A DNA stretch of 64,000 nucleotides, taken from NCBI GenBank assembly GCA_900318245.1, contig ONJT01000006.1:1-64000 (forward strand). The letters run 5' to 3'. The notes beneath the pieces were generated by a model. That model ran no database searches. It was not told where the DNA came from and worked only from the letters and a program-made list of their open reading frames with translations. Below are positions 41,027 to 49,937 of the stretch, one piece after another. The number at the start of each line of letters is the position of its first letter. Positions within the stretch are counted from its first letter, which is position 1. Origin of the DNA: an uncultured Bacteroidales bacterium. GTDB taxonomy: Bacteria > Bacteroidota > Bacteroidia > Bacteroidales > Paludibacteraceae. The translations under genes and the position numbers were made by a program.

Positions 41027-44000
41027 TTACTTTACCAAACGTCCGGTAGCGTCATATACTTTCTCACCGCGGAGGATGTACAGCGTACCGTCGATCATTA
41101 CCTTCAACGGTTTCTCAGAAGCATCGAGGTTCTCAAAGCCTTGAGCCTGATCCTTGCCGTAAACGGCCATCGTTACGCGACGACGAGCATTATTTCCTTG
41201 TTGCGGCTCAACATAAGCCGGAACTCCTGTCATATCCAAGTATGCACGGTGCTCACCTACATATACATTAGCCGAGTTAACATAGTACAATGCGTTATTG
41301 TAGATAATGTAGTGGTTGGAGTTTTGATCGAGCAGTTCTTCTGTGAACGAGCCAACCAAACCATTATTGCCTTCGGTTACAGGAGCAAGTACAGCATCTC
41401 CGGTGTAAGCAACCTCAAGCGTGTTTGCTGCTGCACGGAAGATATACGGACGACCTGCCTCAAGCGTACCGATAACTTCTTCCAAAATAACGTCTGTGCC
41501 GTTTGCAGCCTTGCTCAGTACTCTCCAGATAGAGCCAGCATTAACAGCAGTAACTGCCTTGTCAAGACACATGGTGTAGTACCAACCTACAGTCAAATCG
41601 TTACGTACTACGGTGTAGTCCACTACCGGAGGTTCCGGAGCAACATAACCTGTCCAGCAGAAGCGACCAATAGATACACGGTCTTTGTTTCCGGTGTTGT
41701 TAGACGGACTGAGGTTGGTAATAACAATCTGGAAGGTACCTTCTACATTGATATTCTCAATGAGTTCGGTGTAAACCGTATTTTGTACTACCTCAGAGTT
41801 CGGCTTGGTAAGCGTGTACTCCTTAACGACATCGCCGCCTTGCTTGATCTCAATCTTAACACTTACACCATTAGACTCGCTATTGGTATTTGCATATCTG
41901 AACTTCAATGATCCAAGTCCACCTGTCAGTTCCGGTGAAGTGATTACACCGACAGCAGTGGTCTTTCCGTTAATCATCCAATATGCTTTTTCTTCAATAA
42001 CTTTATATCCTGCGTTAACAGCAGACCATCCGTTCGGAGTAGAACGATCAGTATAGCTTGTCGGGCTACCCTTGTCTTCGGTATCCAGGAAGTCATCTGT
42101 ACCACCGCACACATCTGCCGGCTCGTTTACTTTTACGGTATAGGTAGCCGAACCTGCAAGATAAGATGCATTACCTGCGTACGTAGCAGTAATAGTAGCG
42201 GTTCCAGTTCCACCTGCAAGTGCAATAACACCAGCATCAGTAACAGTAGCAACAGCCTCATTGCTTGACTCGTAAGTAATAGCCGCTAATCCGTCGAAGC
42301 CTTCAACATAACCGAGAGTCGGAGCAGACCAAGCGTCACCTACAGTGATTTCATCCGATGCCGGAGTATAAGCCAATGCCGGATCTACCTTCGAAGAAAT
42401 AACAATATTCTCAGGAGCGATAACAATTACTTGAGCCTTATCGGAATAACCCGGCTTGCCCATATTATCGGATATCGAGAAATTCTTAAAGTAACCACCT
42501 GCAGCCTGATAGAAGAACGAACGTGAGCCGATGTAGTAATACTCATTGGTGCCATCCCAACTCCAATTGCATACACTGGCGCTGAGAGACATCGCCGCTC
42601 CGCTGGAAGTACCCTTCATGTACATCGGGGTTTCATCCTTGGTTTGGAAAGAGGTGTTTTCTTCACTGGTCTTCTTCGTCCACTGAATAGCTGTCTTGTC
42701 AGCCTCGCTATTAACAGTTACCTTTGATCCATCATACTCAACTTCAATAGCAGTAAATGCGCTACTTGCATTAGTTGTGGACATCGCATAGTACTTTTCG
42801 TTATCAACAGCCAAGATGACTACATTCTCCGAAACAGAAGCCGGATTAACCGTAATGGTGTATGTTACATTAGCGGCTGCGTATGTCGCGTTACCTGCGA
42901 AACTTGCAGTAATAACAGCCGTGCCTGTTTGAGTACCCAATGCAATAACACCAGTATTTGAAACAGTTGCTACAGCCTCATTGTTAGAACTATAGGAAAT
43001 AGCCAACTCGTGAGGATTAGCAAATGTTGTGCCCGGTAAACTTTGTCCAAGTTCGATAGTTGCAGAAGCAGGAGTGTAGCTTATCTCCGGATCAGCCAAA
43101 TCTACATTTTGGATATCAGCTGCGCTACGCGGCAGAATCTCCTTCGTAGCATCAAATTGCTGATAGATACCAGTTACATTGTAGTACTTTTCATTCTCCA
43201 ATGCGTCATATGCGAACAAGGAGTTGAACGGTTTAATTTCATTAGATCCATCCGACAGGTTCGTGCCATCGAATTGTACGCTGTTAATCGTAACAGCTGC
43301 ACCGGTATTGATACCACTTAGAGCATTGATAGCCTTAACTTCCGGAGTTACAGAACCGCCAGTTGCGATATTCAGACCTTCTGTTGCAGAAGACAAGGTC
43401 GTCAACTCAGCAGCGCCCTTATACAACTGAACTTTACATGCAACGGTTCCGCTGAGAACATTTCCAACTGCGAAGCCCATTTCACCGCCGTTATCGAAGA
43501 TGATAAAGCCCTTCGTACCATCGGTAACGAAGACGTTCTTGCCGTTCGTCGAAACACCGGATACAACCCAGTTGCCAAATGCAATATTTGCATCGGTAGC
43601 AGTACCACCTGCTGCTGTTGCTGCTGCGAAGATTTGATCCATTGTACTCAACGGCAGGTTGATGGTATATTCAGCAGTTGCTACAGCCGAGTTAGCCATA
43701 CCAGCCTTAACTGCAATAGCCTTCAGAGTCTTCGACTCGTCAACTGTAATTGCACCTTCGTACAATGTTGAGCTTGTTGTCGGCTCATCTCCATTCGTAG
43801 TGTAATAGATTGTTGCACCAGTTGTCTCGCAAGAAATCTCTACATTCTGTACTGCGGTATACGTACCTGCTGCCGGCGAGAACGTCGGTGTCGCTACTTG
43901 AGCTTGGCAGTCTGTAGAATAATCGCTATACGATTCAATTGTATAAGAAAGGCTGATTGCATAATAACGTACGTTGTATCCACTACCAGCTTTATTCTCT

Positions 44001-46885
44001 TTCACGTGATAAATACGTACACCGCGAACATTAGCATAGTTCGAAGTCGCCATGTTAACAGTATAATCTTTTCCTTCTTTAACTTCAATAGCAGAGGTTA
44101 ATTCAACAGGATCACCTATTTCTTCACCCGACGCATTAAGGAATATTGCATATACAGGATTCGTCAAGGCATCATTCGTACTACCACCTCCAATCTTGGC
44201 TGTTACAGTAATGGTCGAAGGTTGAGAGGGGATAATTTGCGTCTCTGTATTAGAAACCATAACTTGTACGTGACGTTTATTTCCGACACTACCACCATCC
44301 TGATAATAACCGTCTTGGGCACCTGCAGCAGCCGAAACAGCATAACCATCCGTTACCGTATTTGTACTACCAAGAGATGTTGTCGCAAACCCTTCAGTAG
44401 CGGCATTGTCTCCAGGAGTTGCATAAACTGCATAAAATTTATTATTTTCAGCAAGAGTTATTTCTGCACCGGGAGCATAAGTCGGAGCATGGTCGCAATC
44501 TGCATCAGCATCCCAACCACGGAATACTTTGCTACATGAAGCAGCAGTCAAAGGTAGATTAACTTTATCGCCTACGTGCTCACCATTCAAGTGAGAGGTC
44601 TCAACACCAATCTCGCTTAAAACATAGGAAGTAACAAGCGGAGCCTGATTTAGTTCAAACGAAGCAGCAATAGTTACATCCTCTGTCAATGTAAGAGTCG
44701 ATTCTGCATAAGCGCTGCCGTTGACGGTAACACCAACCAGTTTATAACCTTCAGCAGGTGTGGTTACGATTGTCAAAACTGTTCCTTCATTTAAAGCAGA
44801 ACCGGATGTAACAACATCGTCACCATTCTTAATAGTCAAAGTACCATTCTCCGGTGCATTGTTGTAAGTTACCGTGAAGGTCTCAATAATCTCATCTACA
44901 TCAGCAGCGCTACGCGGAAGGATTTGACCATCTGTATCATAATATTGATAAACACCGGTCAGATTATAAGACTTCCCATCCTCAAAAGAAGCAGTATAGA
45001 ATGTCGTGTAAGTCGGAATAGTGTTTACACCATCAGACAAACTGCTTCCATCATAGGTCAAGTTTTCCAACGTAACCAAAGCACCTGTATTAACAGCAGA
45101 GAGTTGATTCCAAGTCTTAGTAACAGGATCTCCAACCGAGCCAGGAGTTACCGTCAGACCGGCACTTCCGCTATTCAAAGAAGTCAACTCTGTAAAACCT
45201 TTGTACAATTGAACTTTACATGCAACTGTACCGGTTAATACATCACCAGCATTAAAGCCATGACCGCTTCCGTAAATAACTGCACCATTCGTTCCATCGG
45301 TCAAGAATACGTTATTGCTGGTCTTTGCAGATACTTTCCAACCACCAAACGTTACATAAATGTCAGTAGCCGTATTTCCTACTTCAGTTGCTTTCGTAAA
45401 GATGTCGGCAAGAGAAGAATAAGAAGTTACCTTTTCAAACTCTTTGCTTGCAACTGCACTAACATCGCCACCTTTGACAGCAATAGCCTTTACGATAGTT
45501 GTGCCATCTGCATCTACTGTGAACGGACCTGTATATTCTGTCGAACTCGTCGTAGGATCAACACCATTCATGGTATAATAAATATGATCTGCATCAGCGT
45601 GGGTAATGGACACAGTAGTAGATGTCGAGAACGGAGTTTCGCCGGAAATAGTCGGTGCAACAACTGCCGGAGCAGAATATACATAGTATATCTTAATAGG
45701 ATCTACATTCGAGGCACCGGTACCATTACAGTTGATAGCAAAGAAACCATTGCCAGATGTAAATGTGTACGTTGTTACATTGCCCAAAGCACTTCCCGTT
45801 ACCATTGTAGAAGACGGATTTTCTGTCGTTCCAGAATAAACAACCAAATTGTTGCTTCCTGTCTTTGTGATTTCAATCTTTGCAATTTCACCAAGATCTG
45901 TCTTGTTGTAAAGAAGTCCGCTTGTTTTTTGGAATTGAATAGAAGACGAACTCAAGCAGACTTGATTTGTATAATACGCAACCCCATCTTTTTCGTGCTC
46001 TCCGTTATTACTTGCATAACTTGCCACAAAGTCATCCTTTGTAATTTCCAAAATAGAACCAGCGAAAGGTACAACTTTTGTATATGTTGCTGTAGCGACT
46101 GCACTATTGTTCGAGCCTTCTTTAACAGCCATAGCCTTCAAAGTCGTGGTCTCGGTGAAGTTCAATGCAGTAGTATATACATCCGAAGATGTTGTCGGAT
46201 CCTCACCATCTGTAGTGTAGTAAATCGTCGTTCCAGATTCAGCCGCAATTTCGACATCAATATCATCCGAGAAAGTTTCTCCATCTTCCGGATCAAATGT
46301 CGGAGTTGCACAAGTCGGAGTTGCACCTTCGCCTGCAGTTTTAACGGTCACTACAATATCATCTACGCGAACGTTCGAAGAACCGGAACCTGTAAAGGTC
46401 AAGGTGAAAGTTGCATCTGCTCCATCAGCAACTGTGATGTCGAATGTTCTTGTTCCCACAGCACTTGGTTTTCCTGACAATGAGCCCGAATATCCTGTTC
46501 CCGAAGCAGCAACCGTTATTTCTTGCTTGTTTTGTGTCCAAGAAACGGTAATAGCCTGCGCGTCACCAGAAGGAATACCTTCAATTACAAATGTACCATT
46601 ACTTTTGGAAACCAAAATCTCCGGAGCTGTTCCTCCACCGGTATTCTGATTGTAAATTTTGGTAGTAGATCCTCCATCTGTACATGAATACGTAACATTA
46701 GCACCGCCATAAACCACGCGTCCTGTAGCCGTAGTAACAGAACCACTCGGAACATCGTCAGCAGAATAACTGCCAAAGTTCTCACTAAACAGTGTGGTTC
46801 CTGCAGCTGCAGGATCTGCCCACACTTGCCCGATGCTGAGGACGGCCATCAGCAAACAGGCGAAAAAAAGTTTTAATTTTTTCAT
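41027..46885 (-). CDS. Giant secreted multi-domain protein 1
   Basis: 1952 residues with a signal peptide (KLFFACLLMAVLSIGQVWA). Three chitobiase-C-like (CHB_HEX_C) modules with IYYTTDGEDPTTSS-type motifs at about 193-268, 408-487 and 992-1075; two homologous OB-like units (about 488-660, 1078-1258; shared GTVACKVQLYKG and LPRSAADV/I); an InlB-type repeat near 665-745; two BIG2-like domains (about 1262-1347, 1500-1590). C-terminal KVMIDGTLYILRGEKVYDAT then GRLVK is shared with giant protein 2 and may be a sorting tail. It is cell-surface or secreted, possibly adhesive. Last but one gene of a long unit with toxin-antitoxin genes upstream. Confidence 0.85.
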   Translation of the reverse strand: MKKLKLFFACLLMAVLSIGQVWADPAAAGTTLFSENFGSYSADDVPSGSVTTATGRVVYGGANVTYSCTDGGSTTKIYNQNTGGGTAPEILVSKSNGTFVIEGIPSGDAQAITVSWTQNKQEITVAASGTGYSGSLSGKPSAVGTRTFDITVADGADATFTLTFTGSGSSNVRVDDIVVTVKTAGEGATPTCATPTFDPEDGETFSDDIDVEIAAESGTTIYYTTDGEDPTTSSDVYTTALNFTETTTLKAMAVKEGSNNSAVATATYTKVVPFAGSILEITKDDFVASYASNNGEHEKDGVAYYTNQVCLSSSSIQFQKTSGLLYNKTDLGEIAKIEITKTGSNNLVVYSGTTENPSSTMVTGSALGNVTTYTFTSGNGFFAINCNGTGASNVDPIKIYYVYSAPAVVAPTISGETPFSTSTTVSITHADADHIYYTMNGVDPTTSSTEYTGPFTVDADGTTIVKAIAVKGGDVSAVASKEFEKVTSYSSLADIFTKATEVGNTATDIYVTFGGWKVSAKTSNNVFLTDGTNGAVIYGSGHGFNAGDVLTGTVACKVQLYKGFTELTSLNSGSAGLTVTPGSVGDPVTKTWNQLSAVNTGALVTLENLTYDGSSLSDGVNTIPTYTTFYTASFEDGKSYNLTGVYQYYDTDGQILPRSAADVDEIIETFTVTYNNAPENGTLTIKNGDDVVTSGSALNEGTVLTIVTTPAEGYKLVGVTVNGSAYAESTLTLTEDVTIAASFELNQAPLVTSYVLSEIGVETSHLNGEHVGDKVNLPLTAASCSKVFRGWDADADCDHAPTYAPGAEITLAENNKFYAVYATPGDNAATEGFATTSLGSTNTVTDGYAVSAAAGAQDGYYQDGGSVGNKRHVQVMVSNTETQIIPSQPSTITVTAKIGGGSTNDALTNPVYAIFLNASGEEIGDPVELTSAIEVKEGKDYTVNMATSNYANVRGVRIYHVKENKAGSGYNVRYYAISLSYTIESYSDYSTDCQAQVATPTFSPAAGTYTAVQNVEISCETTGATIYYTTNGDEPTTSSTLYEGAITVDESKTLKAIAVKAGMANSAVATAEYTINLPLSTMDQIFAAATAAGGTATDANIAFGNWVVSGVSTNGKNVFVTDGTKGFIIFDNGGEMGFAVGNVLSGTVACKVQLYKGAAELTTLSSATEGLNIATGGSVTPEVKAINALSGINTGAAVTINSVQFDGTNLSDGSNEIKPFNSLFAYDALENEKYYNVTGIYQQFDATKEILPRSAADIQNVDLADPEISYTPASATIELGQSLPGTTFANPHELAISYSSNNEAVATVSNTGVIALGTQTGTAVITASFAGNATYAAANVTYTITVNPASVSENVVILAVDNEKYYAMSTTNASSAFTAIEVEYDGSKVTVNSEADKTAIQWTKKTSEENTSFQTKDETPMYMKGTSSGAAMSLSASVCNWSWDGTNEYYYIGSRSFFYQAAGGYFKNFSISDNMGKPGYSDKAQVIVIAPENIVISSKVDPALAYTPASDEITVGDAWSAPTLGYVEGFDGLAAITYESSNEAVATVTDAGVIALAGGTGTATITATYAGNASYLAGSATYTVKVNEPADVCGGTDDFLDTEDKGSPTSYTDRSTPNGWSAVNAGYKVIEEKAYWMINGKTTAVGVITSPELTGGLGSLKFRYANTNSESNGVSVKIEIKQGGDVVKEYTLTKPNSEVVQNTVYTELIENINVEGTFQIVITNLSPSNNTGNKDRVSIGRFCWTGYVAPEPPVVDYTVVRNDLTVGWYYTMCLDKAVTAVNAGSIWRVLSKAANGTDVILEEVIGTLEAGRPYIFRAAANTLEVAYTGDAVLAPVTEGNNGLVGSFTEELLDQNSNHYIIYNNALYYVNSANVYVGEHRAYLDMTGVPAYVEPQQGNNARRRVTMAVYGKDQAQGFENLDASEKPLKVMIDGTLYILRGEKVYDATGRLVK

Positions 46886-46886
46886 A

Positions 46887-46943
46887 ATGTTTGAGATTTT
46901 TTAGTTAAACAAAAAGGTTAATTATATTAGTTTTGATTTGTTA
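46887..46943 (-). repeat. Leader repeat L1 (before giant protein 1)
   Basis: On the - strand ATTAACCTTTTTGTTTAAC then TAAAAAATCTCAAACAT lies directly before the start codon. Near-identical copies lie at 47464-47518, 48076-48113 and 48483-48512. Confidence 0.8.
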
Positions 46944-46944
46944 C

Positions 46945-47262
46945 TTAATCTATGTAAAGGGACGAATATACTACGTCATGGACGTACACATATTGCTCTT
47001 TCGTCGCCGGGTCTTTATATACTTTATATCCAAACAAGAAATCCTCACATATTAGCACAAGATACCTTCTCCTTTTCCACTCCTGCTTATGACGTGCCTC
47101 TGCATTTCTAAAAGGAAATTCTTGCAGGGTCCCTAACGCGGCATATAACCGATCTTTCTTATTCTCAACAGTCACCTCGTCCAATGTCGGATGAAGACGC
47201 AAGGAGACTTTGTAGAAATTCTCTATTACGTCATGGACTCTGTCATCAATAATCACGCGCAT
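46945..47262 (-). CDS. RelE/ParE-like toxin
   Basis: 105 residues. FYKVSLRLHPTLDEVTVENK, then YLVLICEDFLFGYKVYKDPA and YVYVHDVVYSSLYID fit the RelE/ParE fold (strand-rich C-terminal half). The start overlaps the upstream 46-aa antitoxin gene by 10 bases. Exact subfamily uncertain. Confidence 0.7.
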   Translation of the reverse strand: MRVIIDDRVHDVIENFYKVSLRLHPTLDEVTVENKKDRLYAALGTLQEFPFRNAEARHKQEWKRRRYLVLICEDFLFGYKVYKDPATKEQYVYVHDVVYSSLYID

Positions 47263-47393
47263 ACTCTTGCATGGAAATGATCATAAATCACATTCTCAAC
47301 GCGCTTCTTCGACTCCTCGAGCGAAATGCCATGTTGCAGAGCCTCTTCCAGCGAGCGCTCTTCCGGTACATATTTAGTCTGCTCTATACTCAT
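47253..47393 (-). CDS. 46-residue antitoxin-like protein
   Basis: MSIEQTKYVPEERSLEEALQ then HGISLEESKKRVENVIYDHF and HARVCA. Helical and charged; the gene overlaps the toxin start, as in many type II toxin-antitoxin pairs. No family recognised. Confidence 0.65.
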   Translation of the reverse strand: MSIEQTKYVPEERSLEEALQHGISLEESKKRVENVIYDHFHARVCA

Positions 47394-47446
47394 ATGCTTG
47401 ATGATTTATTGTTGTTCTTTTATGAGTTACTTAAAAACCTTCTTCA

Positions 47447-47463
47447 TCCGATGCTGAGGACGG
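47447..47463 (-). pseudogene. Remnant of a giant-protein signal sequence
   Basis: The 17 bases GCCGTCCTCAGCATCGG are identical to codons 14-19 of giant protein 1 (MAVLSIG region) and stand directly behind leader copy L2, as if a second giant gene began here and was deleted. Confidence 0.55.
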
Positions 47464-47518
47464 CTTTGAGATTTTTTAGTTAAACAAAAAGGTTAATTAT
47501 ATTAGTTTGATTTGTTAT
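47464..47518 (-). repeat. Leader repeat L2
   Basis: Second copy of the leader (AATTAACCTTTTTGTTTAAC core), placed before the signal-sequence remnant and the 46-aa antitoxin gene. Confidence 0.8.
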
Positions 47519-47781
47519 TGTTCGTGTGCGTAGTTAGCGTAGTTGCCTAAAATCTGCTCAACGTGAATAACTTCTGGGCACTCATCCCAAGTAAAACCTC
47601 CTCCCATTAAGTACCAATTCTTACGATTGCGAGTCGGCACTTTCTTGATAGATGGGAAGGCAGATATAGGCATTATAATTTGCCTACCATCTTCTAAGGA
47701 CACCTCAAACTTTCCCCTTGCCGGAAAGGTAACATTTTTAATTGCGGGTTGTACATCCCAATATCCTTCTATCCGTGCCAT
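47515..47781 (-). CDS. DUF2442-like protein
   Basis: 88 residues. NVTFPARGKFEVSLEDGRQI, then IMPISAFPSIKKVPTRNRKN and WYLMGGGFTWDECPEVIHVE match DUF2442, usually encoded with DUF4160. It starts 1 base after the DUF4160 stop. The pair behaves like a toxin-antitoxin module by context. Confidence 0.8.
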   Translation of the reverse strand: MARIEGYWDVQPAIKNVTFPARGKFEVSLEDGRQIIMPISAFPSIKKVPTRNRKNWYLMGGGFTWDECPEVIHVEQILGNYANYAHEQ

Positions 47782-47782
47782 A

Positions 47783-48073
47783 TCATTTGTTGATTTTTAT
47801 AAGTTTAACATTTCCTCCATTCTTGAATACCTGCCATTGTTTCAGCAAGACATCCCTTTTCGCTTCCGCAATCTGCAATAATTGTTTTGCTTGCGATTCC
47901 GTCAAGTCTCCTTGCTTTGCCAGTTCAATTGAGGGCTCAAGCCATATCTTAGCAAACACCTGTGTTCCCTTTTTGCCAACATGGACATGCGCTCTATTTT
48001 CATTAGCATCCGTGCCATAAAACAGGAACGTCCATACAATTTTTGCAGTTGTATATAGAAGTACTTTCGGCAT
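47783..48073 (-). CDS. DUF4160-like protein
   Basis: 96 residues. IVWTFLFYGTDANENRAHVH then VGKKGTQVFAKIWLEPSIEL matches DUF4160 (PF13711; conserved RAHVH motif), the partner of DUF2442. First gene of the pair, directly behind leader copy L3. Confidence 0.82.
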   Translation of the reverse strand: MPKVLLYTTAKIVWTFLFYGTDANENRAHVHVGKKGTQVFAKIWLEPSIELAKQGDLTESQAKQLLQIAEAKRDVLLKQWQVFKNGGNVKLIKINK

Positions 48074-48075
48074 TA

Positions 48076-48113
48076 TGTTGTTTTTAGTTAAACAAAAAGG
48101 TTAATTATATTAG
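48076..48113 (-). repeat. Leader repeat L3
   Basis: Third copy: AATTAACCTTTTTGTTTAAC followed by TAAAAACAACAT before the DUF4160 gene. Confidence 0.78.
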
Positions 48114-48174
48114 TTAGTTAGTTGATATTACTTTTTTCTAAGCGGTCTTACAACGCTTTTCCGCCTTCTTGGGT

Positions 48175-48255
48175 TCATACTGCAGTCCCAAATAAATAGT
48201 CAAAGAGACTCTTCAAATGCCGCTTGGCATTGGTTTGCCACCGGATCAAAGCCAT
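48175..48255 (-). pseudogene. Truncated ParE/RelE-like toxin
   Basis: MALIRWQTNAKRHLKSLFDY then LFGTAV and a stop: only 26 residues, but the start matches the first helix of ParE-type toxins (about 95-100 aa). It overlaps the upstream antitoxin gene in the usual way. In the next frame GLQYEPKKAEKRCKTA continues, suggesting a frameshift near 48190 and further loss. Confidence 0.55.
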
Positions 48256-48476
48256 GATGCCATTTCCCGTTTAAAATCCTCGTGAGATGTACCCTGGCCG
48301 CTGCGAGCCTCAGCCGTTGACTCCGCCAGTATTGCCCGCATCTCCGCCTTGGTATATTGGCACGGAGCCGGAACATGCGTCAATGGTTGGAGCTTGATAT
48401 CCAGCGTTCCCAAATATGTCAACAAGGCTTTCCCCTGTGTCGAACGTTCATCTATTGTCATTGCGTAACTGGCCAT
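48246..48476 (-). CDS. DUF2683-like antitoxin
   Basis: 76 residues. The start ASYAMTIDERSTQGKALLTY then LGTLDIKLQPL is typical of Bacteroidales antitoxin-like proteins annotated as DUF2683; the C-terminal half (KAEMRAILAESTAEARSGQG) is helical. Its partner toxin gene downstream appears broken. Confidence 0.7.
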   Translation of the reverse strand: MASYAMTIDERSTQGKALLTYLGTLDIKLQPLTHVPAPCQYTKAEMRAILAESTAEARSGQGTSHEDFKREMASWL

Positions 48477-48482
48477 AATATT

Positions 48483-48512
48483 ATGTTTGAGATTTTTTAG
48501 TTAAACAAAAAG
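48483..48512 (-). repeat. Leader repeat L4 (partial)
   Basis: Shorter fourth copy (AACTTTTTGTTTAAC then TAAAAAATCTCAAACAT) before the DUF2683-like gene. Confidence 0.75.
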
Positions 48513-48593
48513 TTAGTTAGTTGATTTGTTGCTTCTTACATCCCAGAAGTCGGCGATATATACTTGTCCGTCAAGAACAAATTTGGTGAGCAT
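48513..48593 (-). pseudogene. Short ORF, possible toxin remnant
   Basis: MLTKFVLDGQVYIADFWDVR then SNKSTN: 26 residues, overlapping the end of the preceding antitoxin-like gene and ending inside the leader L4 junction. It may be what is left of a toxin gene cut by insertion of the next unit; very short, so uncertain. Confidence 0.35.
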
Positions 48594-48765
48594 CTTCCTG
48601 GGAATAAACTCTCCCGGCCTGTGCATCAAGATATGACTGACGCAGGCGCGCTTTCTGCTCCTCCGTTGGCTGGATGCCCTGCAAACGAGAGATCACATAC
48701 TCACGTTCTTCCGCGGACAAGGTAAAGATCACCTGTATCAAACTATCTAATGTTTCCTGTGCCAT
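48571..48765 (-). CDS. Antitoxin-like small protein
   Basis: 64 residues from ATG 48765 (MAQETLDSLIQVIFTLSAEE then REYVISRLQGI). Helical, acidic; the C-terminal part (QSYLDAQAGRVYSQEDAH) looks like addiction-module antitoxins. First gene of the giant-1 transcription unit, 182 bases downstream of the promoter. Confidence 0.65.
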   Translation of the reverse strand: MAQETLDSLIQVIFTLSAEEREYVISRLQGIQPTEEQKARLRQSYLDAQAGRVYSQEDAHQICS

Positions 48766-48946
48766 ATTGCTGTTCTTTTTCTTATTCTGGTTCTTTATAA
48801 ACGAAAAAAACAAAACCGTATAAGGGTTCTGTTTGCGCGTACTATAGCCTACTCACGGACGTGAGGCCGGTGGTAAAATACTGATATGTAGCGGTTTGAG
48901 TTGTCATAAAGTAGTCGGACTTAAGGCGTTCTTACAAAAACCGCGG

Positions 48947-48977
48947 CAAAGATACGAATAATTTTTGACATGTGCAA
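48947..48977 (-). promoter_or_regulatory. Promoter of the giant-1 unit
   Basis: - strand TATCTTTG at 48947-48954 and TTG at 48975-48977, 20 bases apart. It is the only promoter-like site found for the genes from 48765 down to 40836. Confidence 0.65.
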
Positions 48978-48979
48978 GG

Positions 48980-49345
48980 GAAATGTGAAATAATTTTTTT
49001 TTGTCAGCCAAAGCGCTCATTTCTAACAAAGTTCCGACTTTTGCAACGTTTTTATGTTCCGTTTTGCGCGTGTTTTAGATAAGGAAAACGCGCAGAGCGC
49101 AAGAAAACGGGGTAAGAAAACGAGCCGAAAACATTATTAGATAGAAAAAAATAAAGAAAATACTGATTATTGTTTAGATTATTACATAATCCATAAGTCT
49201 TTGCTTGCTAACGTTCATTTGTAAGTAAATTTACCATGGACATTACCAATCAAATCCTTATCTCTAACGAGATCAAACAATAATCAGAGAAAATATCAAA
49301 AATAGTTTTTTTCCTTAGCCTACAAATCTATGAGTTAAGCCCATA
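48980..49345. other. Non-coding stretch with a 13-bp inverted repeat
   Basis: No credible gene. CTGATTATTGTTT (49163-49175) and AAACAATAATCAG (49275-49287) form an exact inverted repeat around 99 bases of AT-rich sequence. It separates the giant-1 unit from the hicB gene. Confidence 0.6.
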
Positions 49346-49348
49346 AAC

Positions 49349-49382
49349 TAATCAAAGGCAGCCGGGAAGCTGCCTTTGATTA
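49349..49382 (-). terminator. Terminator of hicB
   Basis: TAATCAAAGGCAGC, loop of six, GCTGCCTTTGATTA: 14-bp perfect stem. The same hairpin sequence recurs at 49842-49877. Confidence 0.8.
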
Positions 49383-49405
49383 ATTTGTTCTTCGCAATGA
49401 ACGAT

Positions 49406-49744
49406 TTAAAGCATCGCTGCGACACGCAGATCTAAAGCCTTGCTTATGAACGCATTGATCGATTCGCCAGCTTGCTTCGCCAACGCTGCGATTGCGCTAT
49501 GCGTCTCCGGTTTGATACGGATGTTCAATTGCCCGGAATAACTCTTATGCGGCTCTAAGCCCTCCGCCACGCAGTATGCCACATAGTCATCTACTGCCTC
49601 ATGAAAAGCAGTCGTCAACTCCTGAACGCTTTCGCCCTCGAAATTAACGAGTCCGTCGATGCCTTCTATTTTGCCGTAGAAGCATCCGTCTTTCTCGGAG
49701 AAATTCACCGTTCCGAGATAGCCTTTATAACTGATTGTATTCAT
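49406..49744 (-). CDS. hicB: HicB-family protein without HicA
   Basis: 112 residues from ATG 49744. N-terminal RNase-H-like HicB fold (YKGYLGTVNFSEKDGCFYGK then IEGIDGLVNFEGESVQELTT) and a C-terminal ribbon-helix-helix (LNIRIKPETHSAIAALAKQA, then GESINAFISKAL). It normally neutralises HicA, but no HicA gene lies on either side, so it is an orphan here. Confidence 0.88.
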   Translation of the reverse strand: MNTISYKGYLGTVNFSEKDGCFYGKIEGIDGLVNFEGESVQELTTAFHEAVDDYVAYCVAEGLEPHKSYSGQLNIRIKPETHSAIAALAKQAGESINAFISKALDLRVAAML

Positions 49745-49763
49745 AGTTCCCTCCAACTTTGTG

Positions 49764-49795
49764 CAAAGGTAACTATTTTTTAGTTACAATCCAAA
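49764..49795 (-). promoter_or_regulatory. Promoter of hicB
   Basis: - strand TACCTTTG at 49764-49771 and TTTG at 49792-49795. Confidence 0.72.
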
Positions 49796-49841
49796 TATTT
49801 CTGCAAAAAAATGCTTTTTTTCTTCATTTTTCTCCATAAAA

Positions 49842-49877
49842 CACACCAAAGGCAGCCGGGAAGCTGCCTTTGATGTG
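49842..49877 (-). terminator. Terminator of the giant-2 unit
   Basis: CACATCAAAGGCAGC / GCTGCCTTTGGTGTG on the - strand, followed by TTTT; duplicates the hicB terminator core. Confidence 0.8.
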
Positions 49878-49937
49878 TTGTCACCGTACGCGTACGCGGT
49901 TATTAAGGTTCGCGCACATGTGCGGGAGGATTGCGGA

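Noticed and set aside
44222..46477. + strand ORFs of 105-405 codons inside giant protein 1
   Set aside because: Cys/Arg/Ile-rich antisense shadows of the long - strand frame with signal peptide and recognisable domains.
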